A DNA stretch of 64,000 nt from NCBI RefSeq assembly GCF_003672135.1, contig NC_039518.1, forward strand, positions 1,302,001 through 1,366,000, in the 5' to 3' direction. The DNA is from Ooceraea biroi (lineage: Eukaryota > Arthropoda > Insecta > Hymenoptera > Formicidae). Under the pieces are notes generated by a model. That model ran no database searches and was not told the origin of the DNA. It saw only the letters and a list, made by a program, of their open reading frames with translations. Both the position numbers and the translations under genes were made by a program. Each line of letters starts with the position of its first letter. Within the stretch, counting starts at the first letter, position 1. Below, in pieces: positions 39,101-51,100 of this stretch.

Positions 39101-42100
39101 AATTGTGTAGCGTGACATCGTATAACATTCGGTGAATGAAGCGCCCAATTCTTCATAACCATGAACTAGATATTCCTCCTGATAAGTATAACGATACCTC
39201 CGCTGGATCCGTCATTGTCCAGTCCAACACAGACGAAACCTTCAGCACGCATCTTCAACACATCTTTAATTTTTAATTTTGGTTTCTACGACTGCAGCTA
39301 TGTCTACGTCTGCCAAATGATAAAGCAACTCATCCTTTTTATCTTTTAAACCTCGTGCGTTCCACAATAACATCTTAATTATATCTCTAAAAAAAATTTA
39401 TATATTAATGAAGTATTCTTTCGATCAAACTGGCTAAACGTATGCTAGATGGTCAGCAATCTTCTATTATTTTTTTTATTTTAAAAAATTTTTTAATTAT
39501 TCAAACGCGATCTATTGCACGCCGACGGGATTTGTCAGTCAAATGCAATAATCGTTTTTCCCTTTTCCACGAGAGAAAATTGTTGAAGTTAAGAGCGTTT
39601 CGTTCTAGGATCGTCCGCAGACTCATCAGTAGGGCTGTGCAGACGATCCCTTGTCCTAGACGCTGGGATACACGAAGATGTTAAAGACTCGTATATATAT
39701 ATATTTATATAAAAATTTATATATTCTGTAATGCACTCAAACCAACCGAACCTTCACTAAGATTATCTGCGATTGTCACCCTATCTGCCTGGTCTCCCTG
39801 TTCTGCATCATTAGAGAGAGCACTGTATCCTGCTTATGATACAGGATAATCAATTCTCTGACCGCTGGAGAATCGTGAAAAATTTTTGCAAGTGCCCGCA
39901 ACCTCAAATCATGCGGGTACTTATGTAAAATTGAGGCGCTCTCACCTTGGTCTTGATTCTGCATAAAAGGGCTTGTTCTAGTAGCAGAGGTCAGCGCTAC
40001 ACCATTTTTGCTAAAAAATAACAGTTAAAATGCTTTTTACAAAAATTTGGCAATTTATACGCAGAAAATTTCGACCATCCCCACTCGGAATAAAATAAAA
40101 AAATATAATGAAGCTTTTCAAAGTGACTTTAGAAGAGTAATAAAAAAGAAAGGTGTTTATGAAAATCTTGTGCATACTTATACATACATACAAGATTTTC
40201 ATAAACACCTTTCTTTTTTATTACTCTTCTAAAGTCACTTTGAAAAGCTTCATTATATTTTTTTATTTTATTCCGAGTGGGGATGGTCGAAATTTTGTGC
40301 GTACAAATTGCGAAATTTTTATAAAAAGTATTTCAACTGTAATTTTTGTATGTGATGTGTGCAAATGGCAACACTGTTCACTAGCCACTCCAGAATCGCC
40401 TTAAGGTGATCCTGGAGTGACTAGTGAAACAGTGTTGCCATTTGCTCAAAAATGACAATTAAAATGCTTAATATAAAAATTTCGCAATTTGTACGCATAA
40501 AATCGCAGTTTCGCAAGGTGGGGACACAATTAAGGAATATGAGGATGCTTGTCGAAGTGACTTTAGAAGCGTAATAAAAGAGAAATCTGTACAATCCTGT
40601 CAGAATCCTGTATTCTGTAAAGGATTGTACAGATTTCTCTTTTATTACGCTTCTAAAGTCACTTCGACAAGCATCCTCATATTCCTTAATTGTGTCCCCA
40701 CCTTGCGAAACTGCGATTTTGTGCGTACAGATTGCGAAATTTTTATAAAAAGCATTTTATTGTGCAAATGGCAGTACCATCGCGAAGAAATTCCCTGGTC
40801 ACTCCAGGATCATTTTAAGCAGATGGAATCAGCTGATTTAGAAATTTTTTGTTCACTATATACCATCGACATATAGTATGGACTGCGCGATCCGTACATG
40901 GAAGCCACGAAAAAGTGTTCCTCGATTTAGGTTAGGTTAGACGAAGAGGGAACGAAGTGATGGCCATTGCTCTCTTTTTCTATTCTCTATTACACTACTG
41001 GTTAGAAAGAGACAGCGCTTGGTCGTCATCAGTCGCTATCTCTTTCTTTCGGTCCGACATGTTTTCTCTGCCTGCGCGTAGTCCATACTATACGTCGATG
41101 CTATGTACATAAAAGTTATTGTACTGAATTTTTAATAAGCATAAACCAACTAATGAAAAAGTAGTTAATAATAAATAAAAACAATAAATAAAAAAACACG
41201 AATAAAACATATTTGATAAATTATATTTTATTGCTTTCAGAATACATCAACGATCTTCTTGAAAGCTAATCTAGAATACTTACGAGGAAATTACAAGAAA
41301 GCAATGAAGCTATTAAATTCCACAACGATAGAGAACTTAGATTTCAAGTATGTAAAACTTCATATACATATACATAATATACATTATATATTATTAAGGG
41401 AAGAAAACAAAGTAAAAGCTGGAAAAATTAGGGTTTTTTAATGCTTTGTTTTAGAGAAAACTATGCATGCTAATAAAAATCGCTTTGAATATATAAAAAG
41501 TACACTAGATAGGTGGTCAAAATTCTTTAAGAGCGTATTCATCACAGGAATGAAAAAAGGTTATATAATGTAAATCTAAAACTGTATCGGCAGTATATGT
41601 TACGTCCAGAGCTCCATGAGCTCGAAGGAAGGGCACAACAGAGTGCCTCTCGTACCTTGTTGCACTTAGGCCCCAAAACACGAGTCGGACTGACCACTGT
41701 GTTCGGGCTTAAAGGTCAACGACCACGGGGGTCGATCTTACCCTAAACCCGGAAAGGTTTGCCCGTAGGTCCCTTTTTAGGTCAAGGAACTGAATCCCTT
41801 TTACCTGCGATAGGACCGGTATGACCTGCCGAAAGTGGGGATGAGTAGAGGGAGTTCAAATAACTAACACATCCTTATTTTGTTAATTTAAAGAACATTA
41901 TATTTGCAAAAATTGAATCTGGATATAACGTAATATAGTGAGTTCGTGTTGCTTGGTTTTTTTTATAAATGTGTAAAATAAAAATGGAAATATAATTTGA
42001 GTGCTTATTTGCTGGCAAATTAAAATTATCTAATAATCGAATAAAACATATTCAGCAACAAAATGTTTTATTTTTATCCTAAACTAACATTAAAGCTCAC

Positions 42101-45066
42101 TTAAAAAATATCGGCGGAGAAGGGTGGCCGGGATTAGAATTGGATAAAGCCGCCCCCTGACTATGAGAGGTATCCCGACGGTCGGGTCTGTGTGGCGAAG
42201 GGCGGCCCTGAGAGTTGGAATGTTAACGATGATTAAACAAACAAAGTAAAAAGGAAAGAAGGAAAGAGACGAGTGACAAACAGAAGATTCGCTCACTTGT
42301 TTGCAGGAGTGTAGTCTCGAAGGAAAGAAGCTTTGATTCCGGTTGCGAACCAATGGCTGAAACTGCTGTCCGGTGGGAAGTTTCTGTCTTTGCAGTGCGT
42401 GTTGGTGGCTAGGTCGGAAAACCAGAGTGAGAAACCGAGCTGGTGTTATTACACCTTTGGAAATCTTTGTACTAGGCACTGAACGAAACTTCCGCACAAC
42501 ATTGAGATAAACGATGCTTATGATCGCGAAGAGTGACCGAATAAAAAGAGCTATCTTCCGGAGTGGTCGTCGCCTTTTATATGATAGGAATAGTGTGGAA
42601 GAGGGGTAGCTTTTCCGGGAACTACTTTTCGGGGACCGTTCGTTAATTAACTGCAGCTATCGACAGTCGGTCTATGAGGCGATAAGTCGTTCACAAATGG
42701 TTCTCTTAAAGGCCCAAACACGCAAAATTCCGTAAGACGTAACGTAAGGATTCGACCAATCGCGTTGCTCGATTCGGCCGTCCGTAACCGAATCGAGCAA
42801 CGCGATTGGTCGAATCCTTACGTTACGTCTTACGGAATTTTGTGTGTTTGGGCCTTAAGCCGGATAATTTCCTCACCAAAGTCTCGCGCCGACACACGTG
42901 TGTCTGGACTTGCGGCTCCTGTGAGGGTATTTATCCGGGGATGATCCGGCGCAGCTGTATCATTTCTTTTCCTGGGAGAGCGATATCCCATACTGACACC
43001 GCGAGACTACAGTCACGCGCGACCGAATTTGTTGCGATGCGGCTTATTGTCTTTTAATTCAAAAATAATCATTAGAGATCAAGAGGTTTAATATCGGGAT
43101 CTAATATCGCGCCTACCCGGACACGTGTGTCAGAACCCGCGGCTCCTGTGAGGGTATTTGCTCGGAGATGATCCGACGCAGCTGTATCATTTGTTTTTTT
43201 TAATCCCACACTGGGGCTCTAACCCTACTGACCACACGCGACCGGATCGACGCGTCTCGCCACATTGTCCGACAAGGAAAAAAAAAAGATATCGCTATGT
43301 TTCGTGGAAGCAAGGAACCGTACAGTCTCTGGACGTAACATATATGTATGTACAAAGTATATTTTGATGTGGAGATTACTACTTTTCAGCAATTTTAAGT
43401 CTTCCTTTTTGTAATATAGTTTCTTGTAAACAAAAAGTGTTTATGATTTGAAAAGAAAGCGTTTTTGAATTTTTATTTTGTTTCTAATCCATGATTTAAC
43501 TCACCTTTTTTCACCCTTATAGTGAATAGAATATAGTTTGGTTACTAATCCTTGAAATATTCTAATATATAAATATTTAATTCACAAGAAATGAGAAATC
43601 GTTACCTTACAATATGTTTCCATATATAATATATGTTAATTCGTATTTTTTATATATTAATCGTATTTTTATAGATTATGCGGAGAATCTTCTGCCGTCT
43701 TATATTATAATAACGTAGCATGCTTGCATCTTGCAATGGGTAAGCCAAATCTGGCTTGTTTTTATCTTCAGAAAGCTCTATATGAGAATAAATATGCGGT
43801 GGAGAATGTGCAAGTTAAAGATACTGGTAATTCTTATAGTTATTATGAAGCATAAGCTATACACACACACACACATACACACACACAATGTATATAAATA
43901 TACTTTATATGTATAATATATACGGCAAATATTGAAAAATTTATTTTGCAGATCCTTTGTCTCAGCCACTGTACATGTTGGGTGGCAATAAGCATTATGA
44001 ACTAATGTACAGTTTAGGAGTGTCGTTGTTGCATGCTGGTCAAATTTCAAAAGCCTTTGATTGCTTTACGGAAGCAGCACAGAGATTGCATAATAATCCT
44101 AAGCTCTGGCTCAGAATGGCAGAATGTTGTATTTATAGCCATAAATATGTAAGTTACACAATTATGATGTTTCTTTATTGCTTAATTTACATATAAGTCA
44201 AACATTTAAGTTATATCTCAAATACATAAAAAACCATAATATTTAAAACATAAAAAATTCCAAATCTTCAGTTGCACATTTATTTTTACTTTTCATAGCA
44301 GAAGGTGTATTAAAGTTTATTGAACTATGGAAATGTAGTAATCCCATTTCTAAAACAATTTGTAGCAATGGTAGACAAATATTTTTGAGAGAAGAAAATT
44401 CCCTCAAATTTACTGGATAAGTGGTTTATTAAATGTCAGGATATATATATTTTAACGCAAATATTACATTGAGGATTCGGTGGTTGCTCTAAAAGAACCT
44501 TGCTGTCCAAGAGTCATCCATTGACTGACTTTGTTCTGAATATCGTTGTCAAAGCCTCGCCGCTATAAAAAATAATAATGCCCTATGTTCAAGGGTACAA
44601 TCGTAATTCTGCATTTCTAAAACTCAGTGCAATACGAGGATTAGTCTCCTTTTTCTTTAATATAAGATTCAACGTTTGACAATCAGTAATTTTAAACTTT
44701 AATCCAAGCAAATAAGTTCTAAATCGACACAATGCATAATAAGATATATTGTTTATTTTTCAGTCAAATGAAATTGATTTTGATATATCAAAGCGACGAA
44801 AAGACTTGGTGCAGAAAGTTATAGGTTCCGGTATTTATAGAAAGATTATCCTAGCTACATCTCTTTCAAATGGCATAAATTATCATACAGAAGATCTATC
44901 CTATGCAATACCACAGCCAACATTGGAATTTGGATCTTTATGCTTGAAAAATGCATTATTTTTACTACCAAACAATGAACCAAATGTACTTGTGACAAAT
45001 ATAACGAATACACAAACAATGTCGCTATCATTAACATCTGGTCATAGTTTAGGTATGGATTATACT

Positions 45067-45105
<39 letters not shown>

Positions 45106-48100
45106 TTTATAATAATAAGAAGAAGAATGGGTTTTCCAAGATTTTGTGCAATATTCACGCATTTATTTCAAGAATCCAAATTATTTAATTATTAAAATAT
45201 TTTCGATTTATCCAAACTATAGATAATACTTTTATACTATTTATATTATATATTATTATATCAGACAATTATTATTGAATTCTCTCACTATAAAAACTTA
45301 GCTATATAAACTCATAAAAATATTGATATTTTCATAATATATGATAATTTCAAAATACCAAAATAAATATAAATATCAATATTTACAACCTTATATAATT
45401 TAATTTGACATGATTGTATAGCATAATTATACAACCTTGTATAATTCTGTTTAGGTGTTCATCATGCGGCATTAATGTCCCAAGCTACGATTACTGAATG
45501 TTTTAATTTAAAAATTAGTGTATTGGCCGCTAGTACATACATTTCCTTATGTCTTGGAGATTACATACTTGCTTTTGAGCACGCAAAGTCTTTGTTGAGT
45601 CTCAATAAATTGCCTGGAGCTTATAAAATGTTAGGTAACTTGTATGCTGCTGAAAGTCTCATCTATATGGATAAAATCAGTGAAGCACTCGAATACCTTA
45701 AACCAGAAAATCTTCAAGATTTAAATACATTTACACCTATATCAGAAATACAAGAAAAAGATAAAGAAAAAGCGGAAGAAATTGTGACAAGACCTATAAA
45801 AAAAGGTGAATATAGAAATAATATATATTATTGTTTTTAAAAGTCATGGAAGTAAATAGGTATCTTTATACCTCTAACTTTTTCTCAATTATAGTTTTTG
45901 TGTTTTTTTTTAATAATGATTCTTTTTTTATTTTAGCATGGTATCCTACAACAGTTTCTACAGCCACCGCTATATTACGTTATAATTTAGCTGTGGCTTA
46001 TGCCATACAAGGTGAACTAGAAAAATCAGGAGAAACCTTAAAGCAAGTGAGTACATTTTCATCAATATTAATTTTCAATTAATTTTAATTTTATATTAAA
46101 ATTAAGAGATAAACTTCCGAAGGGTCCCCATGAGCTAGCGAATTGAAATTTTAGTGATACATTTCTCTACATATATAAATAACAAATATAAAATATTGGC
46201 CCCGGCAATTGAACGGAAGTTGAATTTTAAGACTTACTTTTGCATACTTCCTAGCGATTAGACATATTGATAAATCTTTCCTATAGCGATAACCTCGCCG
46301 ATGACATTCATCTTAACATATGTTGTCAAGATCAATGTTCTGAGTAACCTTCAAACGGTTTAAGTCGGCTATCATTGTTTACTAAAAAGCTATTAACAAA
46401 AGAATTGTAATGATTTTGCACGAATTTTCAGCTATCCACGCAAAAGAAGTAGTTATAAGTTGAGTTAGGTTAGTTTAGGTTAGATTAGATTAGGCTAGGT
46501 TAGGTTAAATTAAGTATTCACTTTGTGCGGACCTTTGGCGGCCTTTTGGGCATCGTTTTGTGACGCGAGGATGTGCGGGATCGGGGGATCCTGCCCTTCC
46601 CCGGTTTCAAGGAGTCCGTCCCTGGGTCCCCTCCTGGGATGGTTGGATCCTGGGGGGGGGGGGCACTGAGATATAATAATACTGGAGGAGGCACTGCTAT
46701 GCTTCGACCGTGGGTGCGTTCGGGATGGACGCGCTCATACGCTTTAAGCGCTTATAAGCATTGCTTAGACCGTTCACTTTGGCGCTGTAAGCGCTTAAAG
46801 TGCATGAGCGCCCAAAATGAACGTAAGCGTGAGCGATAAACATGTATGTAACCTAGTTACATGTTTACATGACCGATGACCATTATTGAATATTACGTAT
46901 TTATTACGTGTGTACTGCGTAGAAGTTTTTGGAAATCGATATCCTGCTGACAATCAGTGATTCCAGCATTAATTGACTTATTAAAATTTATTGATGAACG
47001 CCAACGCAGCGATATTGTGAGTGTGACTCGAGTGCAGTTTTAGTTCACCGGTTGAAAGTCACGGATCGCAATCGGAAGGCAGGATCGTAAGCGGTCCACG
47101 TGTATCCGCAATATCGCTGCGTTGGCGTTCATCAATAAATTTTATTAAGTTAATTAACGCTGGAATCAATTGGCTTAGTTTACACCCAGCCGTCCAATCT
47201 CGATTCACTTCGGAGTGAAGTGACATTTCTGTGTGTAAACACTCTTAATTTGTGAAAGGAAACTGAATTAACAGTGTTTACACCCAGAAAATGTCACTTC
47301 ACTCCGAAGTGAATCGAAATTGGACGGCTGGGTGTAAACTAGGCCACTGATTGTCAGCAGGATAACGATTTTCAAAAACTTTTAGTACACATGAGGTCTG
47401 TTCTTTATTGCTGAACTGCTGCACTAGTTCAGAGTTTATCCTTTTCCTTTCAATGTGTAGTAAAAACGATAAACTCTGAACTAGTACAGCAGTTCAGCAA
47501 TAAAGAACAGACCTATGATCTCATATTTCTATGCAGTACACACAACAACCATCTTTCCAGTGAGAAATAATTCGTCGATTGACGTCGAAACGATGTCGAA
47601 TCGATGTCGAAACCGTCAAATCAACGTCGATTCGACATCGTTTCGACGTCGATCGACGAGTCATTTCTCACAGGTTATGTATCACCTCCATGTTGCTTAC
47701 AAACGCTTAGATGTCCAAACCGAACGACGTAAGTATTAGCGACGTGAGAGCTCACAAACCAAACCGAACGGTTACTTTTAGCGCTTATAAGCGTGAGCGC
47801 TTAAAGCGTGTGAGCGTCCATCCCGAACGCACCCCGTAAGCGGAGAGCGGCCGTGAGACAGTAGATTTTCAGGTCACAGTCTGTTTTTGTCTGATGTACG
47901 GGACGCATGCGCAATCACTCGCAGTACAATCCGGGTCAAAAGTTGATGATAAGTTTCGTTTGGATACTCGCGGGCTCGCGGGCAGAGAACGTTTGAAGTC
48001 TTGAACGTGACTGTACAAGACCTGAATTTCAACTATCTCACTTGGGCCGCGCCAGGCGAGCTAGTGCCCAGTGCCTCCTCCAGTATTATTATATCTCAGT

Positions 48101-51100
48101 GGGAGGGGAGCTCTGGGACGGGGGATTCTAACCTAACCTAACTTAACCTAATTCAACACAGGCGGGAGAGGCTTCACCCATAACTTTTCTTTTCGCGTGG
48201 ACAGCTGAAAATTCATGCAAAATCATTAAACTTCTTTTGTTAACTTTATAATAAACAAAGAGCGACGGTTGAAATCTTCTACAGATTATTAGGGAGGATG
48301 ATCTCTATAACATATGTCAAGGTCAAGTTCTTGCTTCGCGTGGACAGCTCATAATTCGTGTTAAACCATTAAACTTCTTTTGTTAAGAAAACTGTTTAAT
48401 AAACAACTAGTGCCGGCCAAAATCTTCTAAAGGTCGTTCAGGGTAATGACTTTGATGACATAGTAAAAAAGTATTGCAATCGGGAAGTGGTCCGTATTTC
48501 TATATAATTACTGGAAATACTACTTTCATAAGAATTTTCTTTTTTTCCTCCTTCTATTCTTCAGTAATTATTTCTCTTCAACCAACTTTCTTCGTCTGTT
48601 CCTGTACTTTTTAATATTCCATTGCATCCATAATTTCTTTCTTTTTTCTATCGTTTTATCTTTTCCTCGTCTTTCTATTTCATTCTTTCTTCTACTTTTT
48701 TCTCGCAATACGCTTAACATGATTGAATGAAGCATTTAAGACTTTTTTAACTGAATTTCTTAACTAAATAATAAATATAAATAATACCTATACATTTTTA
48801 TATTTTTGCTTGCTGTTGTTTCTATTGAGTTTAAATAAAGTAAAAATAAAAATTTATTTCAGGTATGGATGTCGAAAGAACCAAATTGTGATATACCTAT
48901 ACAAGTTATAATGTTGGCCTTGTACATAGAATTGCAATTAGGTAATATCTATTTCTGTTAAAACTAACATTAAGAATTATTTCATAAGAGTCAGTGTATA
49001 TTTAAAGCTATAGCTAACACCGGTATTCATAGTCGAATCTTATATTTAAGACCGTCTTAAGTTTATCTGCAGATGCTGTATAGATTATTTCATTGGCTAT
49101 GGAACCTCAATATAGTTAGCAGACAAATATGATAAATCTTTTTTTTTATTGCAATCGTTTGGGAAATAATAGTTTTTTTTAATAATTAATGAAAATTAGT
49201 TGAGCGTATAGTTATCATTCCAAATAATGTTCTTTTTCGCTTCGGTAAAACTGAAGGAGACGGGCTTTATCACCGATTTCCTTCTAACTTTGCAATATCG
49301 TTTATTTTGATGAGAAAATACGATTGCGAGAAGGAAAATCGTCGCTCTCAACTAGAAAGAAAGTTATCACCTACTGAAAAATGACAGTTTCGGGGTTAGG
49401 AAATCTGTCATACCGGCGGTCTACGGGCGTAGATCACACTGACCAAGAATGCGTGGTGACGTCAAAGTGCGCGAAATTAAACGCGTGTGTACTTGCAATG
49501 CAAATTAGTACGATTCCAAATAGGTTTTCAATTCATGTGAAGCGAGGTTCCACGCAAAGCAAGGTTCTATATTGTAACTTCACGCAGTACTTTTGGTCAC
49601 CTAAAAGTTTTGTTATTTTGTTTATGTGGAAGAGTACTAGGTGACGGGCGAAGCCCGTCTCCTCGTGCTCTTCCACCCAAGCATATACTTTCCCAGTATA
49701 AACTTTCTTACTTTAATATTATTAATTTTTTATACTGGAAAAGTATATGCTTGGATGGTAGAGCACGAGGAGACTAGAGACCCTCTAATAAGAGTCTGGC
49801 CATAGAGCGATTTAGTCAAAATCGTGCGAGAGAGAAAGGTATATATATTCGCTAAGAATGCGCTCACGCACGCGCTACAGATAGTCCACGATACATTTTA
49901 ATGAGTATATACTGATTAAAATGTATCGTGGACTATCTGTAGCGCGTGCGTGAGCGCATTCTTAGCGAATATATATATCTTTCTCTCTCGCACGATTTTG
50001 ACCAAATCGCTCTATGGCCAGACTCTTATTAGAGGGTCACTAGAGGAGACGGGCGTACTAGGGGAAGCCCGTCTCCTCGTGCTCTTCCACCCAAGCATAT
50101 ACTTTCTCAGTATAAAAAATTAATAATATTAAAGTAAGAAAGTTTATATGTATTCTGTATTCTGTAAAGGAGAATACACCTTTCTTTTTTATTACGCCTC
50201 TAAAGTCACTTCGAAAAGCTTCATTATGTTCCTTTATTTTATTCCGATACGGGACCGCCTCAATCTTGTGCGTACAAATTGCCAAATTTTTGTAAAAAGC
50301 ATTTTAACTGTAAGTTTTGTGCAAATGGCAACACTGTTTCACTAGTCACTCCAGGATCACCTTAATTATAAAAATTATTGCTTTTCAAACCCTGTGAAAG
50401 TGCCTTCCTAAACTTGCCCAAACGATTCCCAAATTATTGAAATGGAAAACAATGAGAAATATCAAAGTTATAAACGTTTTTCTATTATATAGCCTATAGT
50501 CAAAAAGTCCCTAGATTATTCCCTAGATTAAACTGTACGTCTGGGTGATGACTTTAAACTCGATTTTGAGGGGAAATCATTATTTCCCAAACTCTGAAAA
50601 CATTATAGGCGTATTTCCTAAATGATTTGGCGTTGAAAGAAGCGAAAAAGAAAATTATTTGGAATGATGTCTGCTAACTAATGCACTCAACTAATTTTCA
50701 TTAGTTATTAAAAAACTTATTTCCCAAACTCTAAAAGTTGTTTCCTAAACTTTCCCAAACGATTCCCAAACGATTGCAATAAAAAAATAAGATTTATCAT
50801 ATTTGTCTGCTAACTATATTGAGGTGGCTATGGAGTATCTGAAGATACACTTAAGATGATCTTAAATATAAGATTCGACTATAAATACTGGCCTAAAAGA
50901 ATGTTTCATATTTCGTTACATAGATTTGAATACGTGTATGTACATAAGGCTAATATACGAGCATAGATCTTATAGATATGGACTGGCCATTGGCTATAGT
51001 TTCTGTACAGAAATAGTGTCTGAAGGAGGTTGGAGGGGAAAAGCATGCTTTTCAGTACTTCTCTCTCTGCAGTGTCCGGAAGTAAGCTTTGCACGTGTCA

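Larger units (their letters stand above)
35448..39373 (-). pseudogene. Decayed LINE (endonuclease, RT, RNase H), minus strand
   Basis: Reading 5' to 3' on the minus strand. Start of an apurinic-type endonuclease at 39373 (MLLWNARGLKDKKDELLYHL, VDIAAVVETK), then a hairpin insertion (38921-39057), then the rest of the endonuclease (SDFNAHNAMCN; WGSDHFPIA) at 38367-38849. The reverse transcriptase at 37114-38034 is 306 codons, open, with SGFRRGRSC, RRGLPQGGVLSPVLF and LQFADDVAAYT (catalytic FADD). RNase H lies at 35760-36308 (IYTDGSRPQSSCSMGAAIVM; FTAECFAIWTAL; WIPSHRCITRNEVADILAKK). A C-terminal segment at 35448-35651 ends CECGYAVKDINHVVWRC, a Cys/His knuckle. The order EN-RT-RNase H fits the I/LOA/R1 group; I do not assign a clade. 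Several frame breaks and a small palindrome (36502-36548) show it is dead. It lies antisense in CNOT10 intron 2. Confidence 0.9.
41598..43340 (-). mobile_element. Solo LTR (copy A), 4-bp TSD TATA
   Basis: Ends are TGTTACGTCCAGAG and its complement CTCTGGACGTAACA; TATA flanks both sides (41594-41597, 43341-43344). On the minus strand it reads U3 with a 227-bp tandem duplication, a TATA box, a CT-rich stretch and a terminal part shared with 60640-60860. There is no internal coding region, so it is a solo LTR from recombination. A 4-bp TSD and TG...CA ends fit a Gypsy-type element. It fills CNOT10 intron 3 and carries a nested hairpin. Confidence 0.82.
46908..47547. mobile_element. Third-level foldback
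   Basis: GTGTGTACTGC at 46908 pairs with GCAGTACACAC at 47534. Further in, TATCCTGCTGACAATCAGTG and AACGCCAACGCAGCGATATT pair with 47344-47362 and 47109-47128. The right arm is broken twice by hairpins (47172-47345 and 47394-47514). Confidence 0.75.
46712..47834. mobile_element. Inner foldback GGGTGCGTTCGGGATGGACG (3-bp TSD CGT)
   Basis: Left arm from GGGTGCGTTCGGGATGGACG to CGCTTTAAGCGCTTATAAGC; right arm is the complement ending CCCGAACGCACCC at 47834. Both flanks are CGT. A GGG start with a 3-bp TSD fits PIF/Harbinger. It contains further hairpins. Confidence 0.75.
46288..48320. mobile_element. 2.0 kb foldback enclosing a nest of hairpins (CNOT10 intron 8)
   Basis: The left arm (about 46300-46697) carries the CTTAACATATGTTGTCAAG marker, TTAGG-like repeats and GGAGGAGGCACTG; the right arm (48070-48315) carries the complement, including CAGTGCCTCCTCCAGTATTA, CCTAACCTAACTTAACCTAA and ATAACATATGTCAAGGTCAA. 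Arms are diverged in the outer part. The loop is filled by at least five further inverted-repeat elements, listed separately. Confidence 0.78.
49017..50890. mobile_element. 1.9 kb foldback in CNOT10 intron 9
   Basis: ACCGGTATTCATAGTCGAAT and TATAGTTAGCAGACAAATAT (left, 49017-49240) pair with TTTGTCTGCTAACTATATTG and ATATAAGATTCGACTATAAA (right, 50640-50890). The loop carries at least three further foldback elements. Confidence 0.78.

Noticed and set aside
42090..42497. 135-codon open frame on the minus strand
   Set aside because: It lies wholly inside solo LTR A downstream of its TATA box and has no domain; an open frame by chance in LTR leader sequence.
42710..42855. piggyBac assignment for the TTAA-flanked hairpins
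   Set aside because: Across the set the matching duplication is 3 bp (TAA or TTA, also ATG and CGT), and not every member has TTAA, so PIF/Harbinger fits better.
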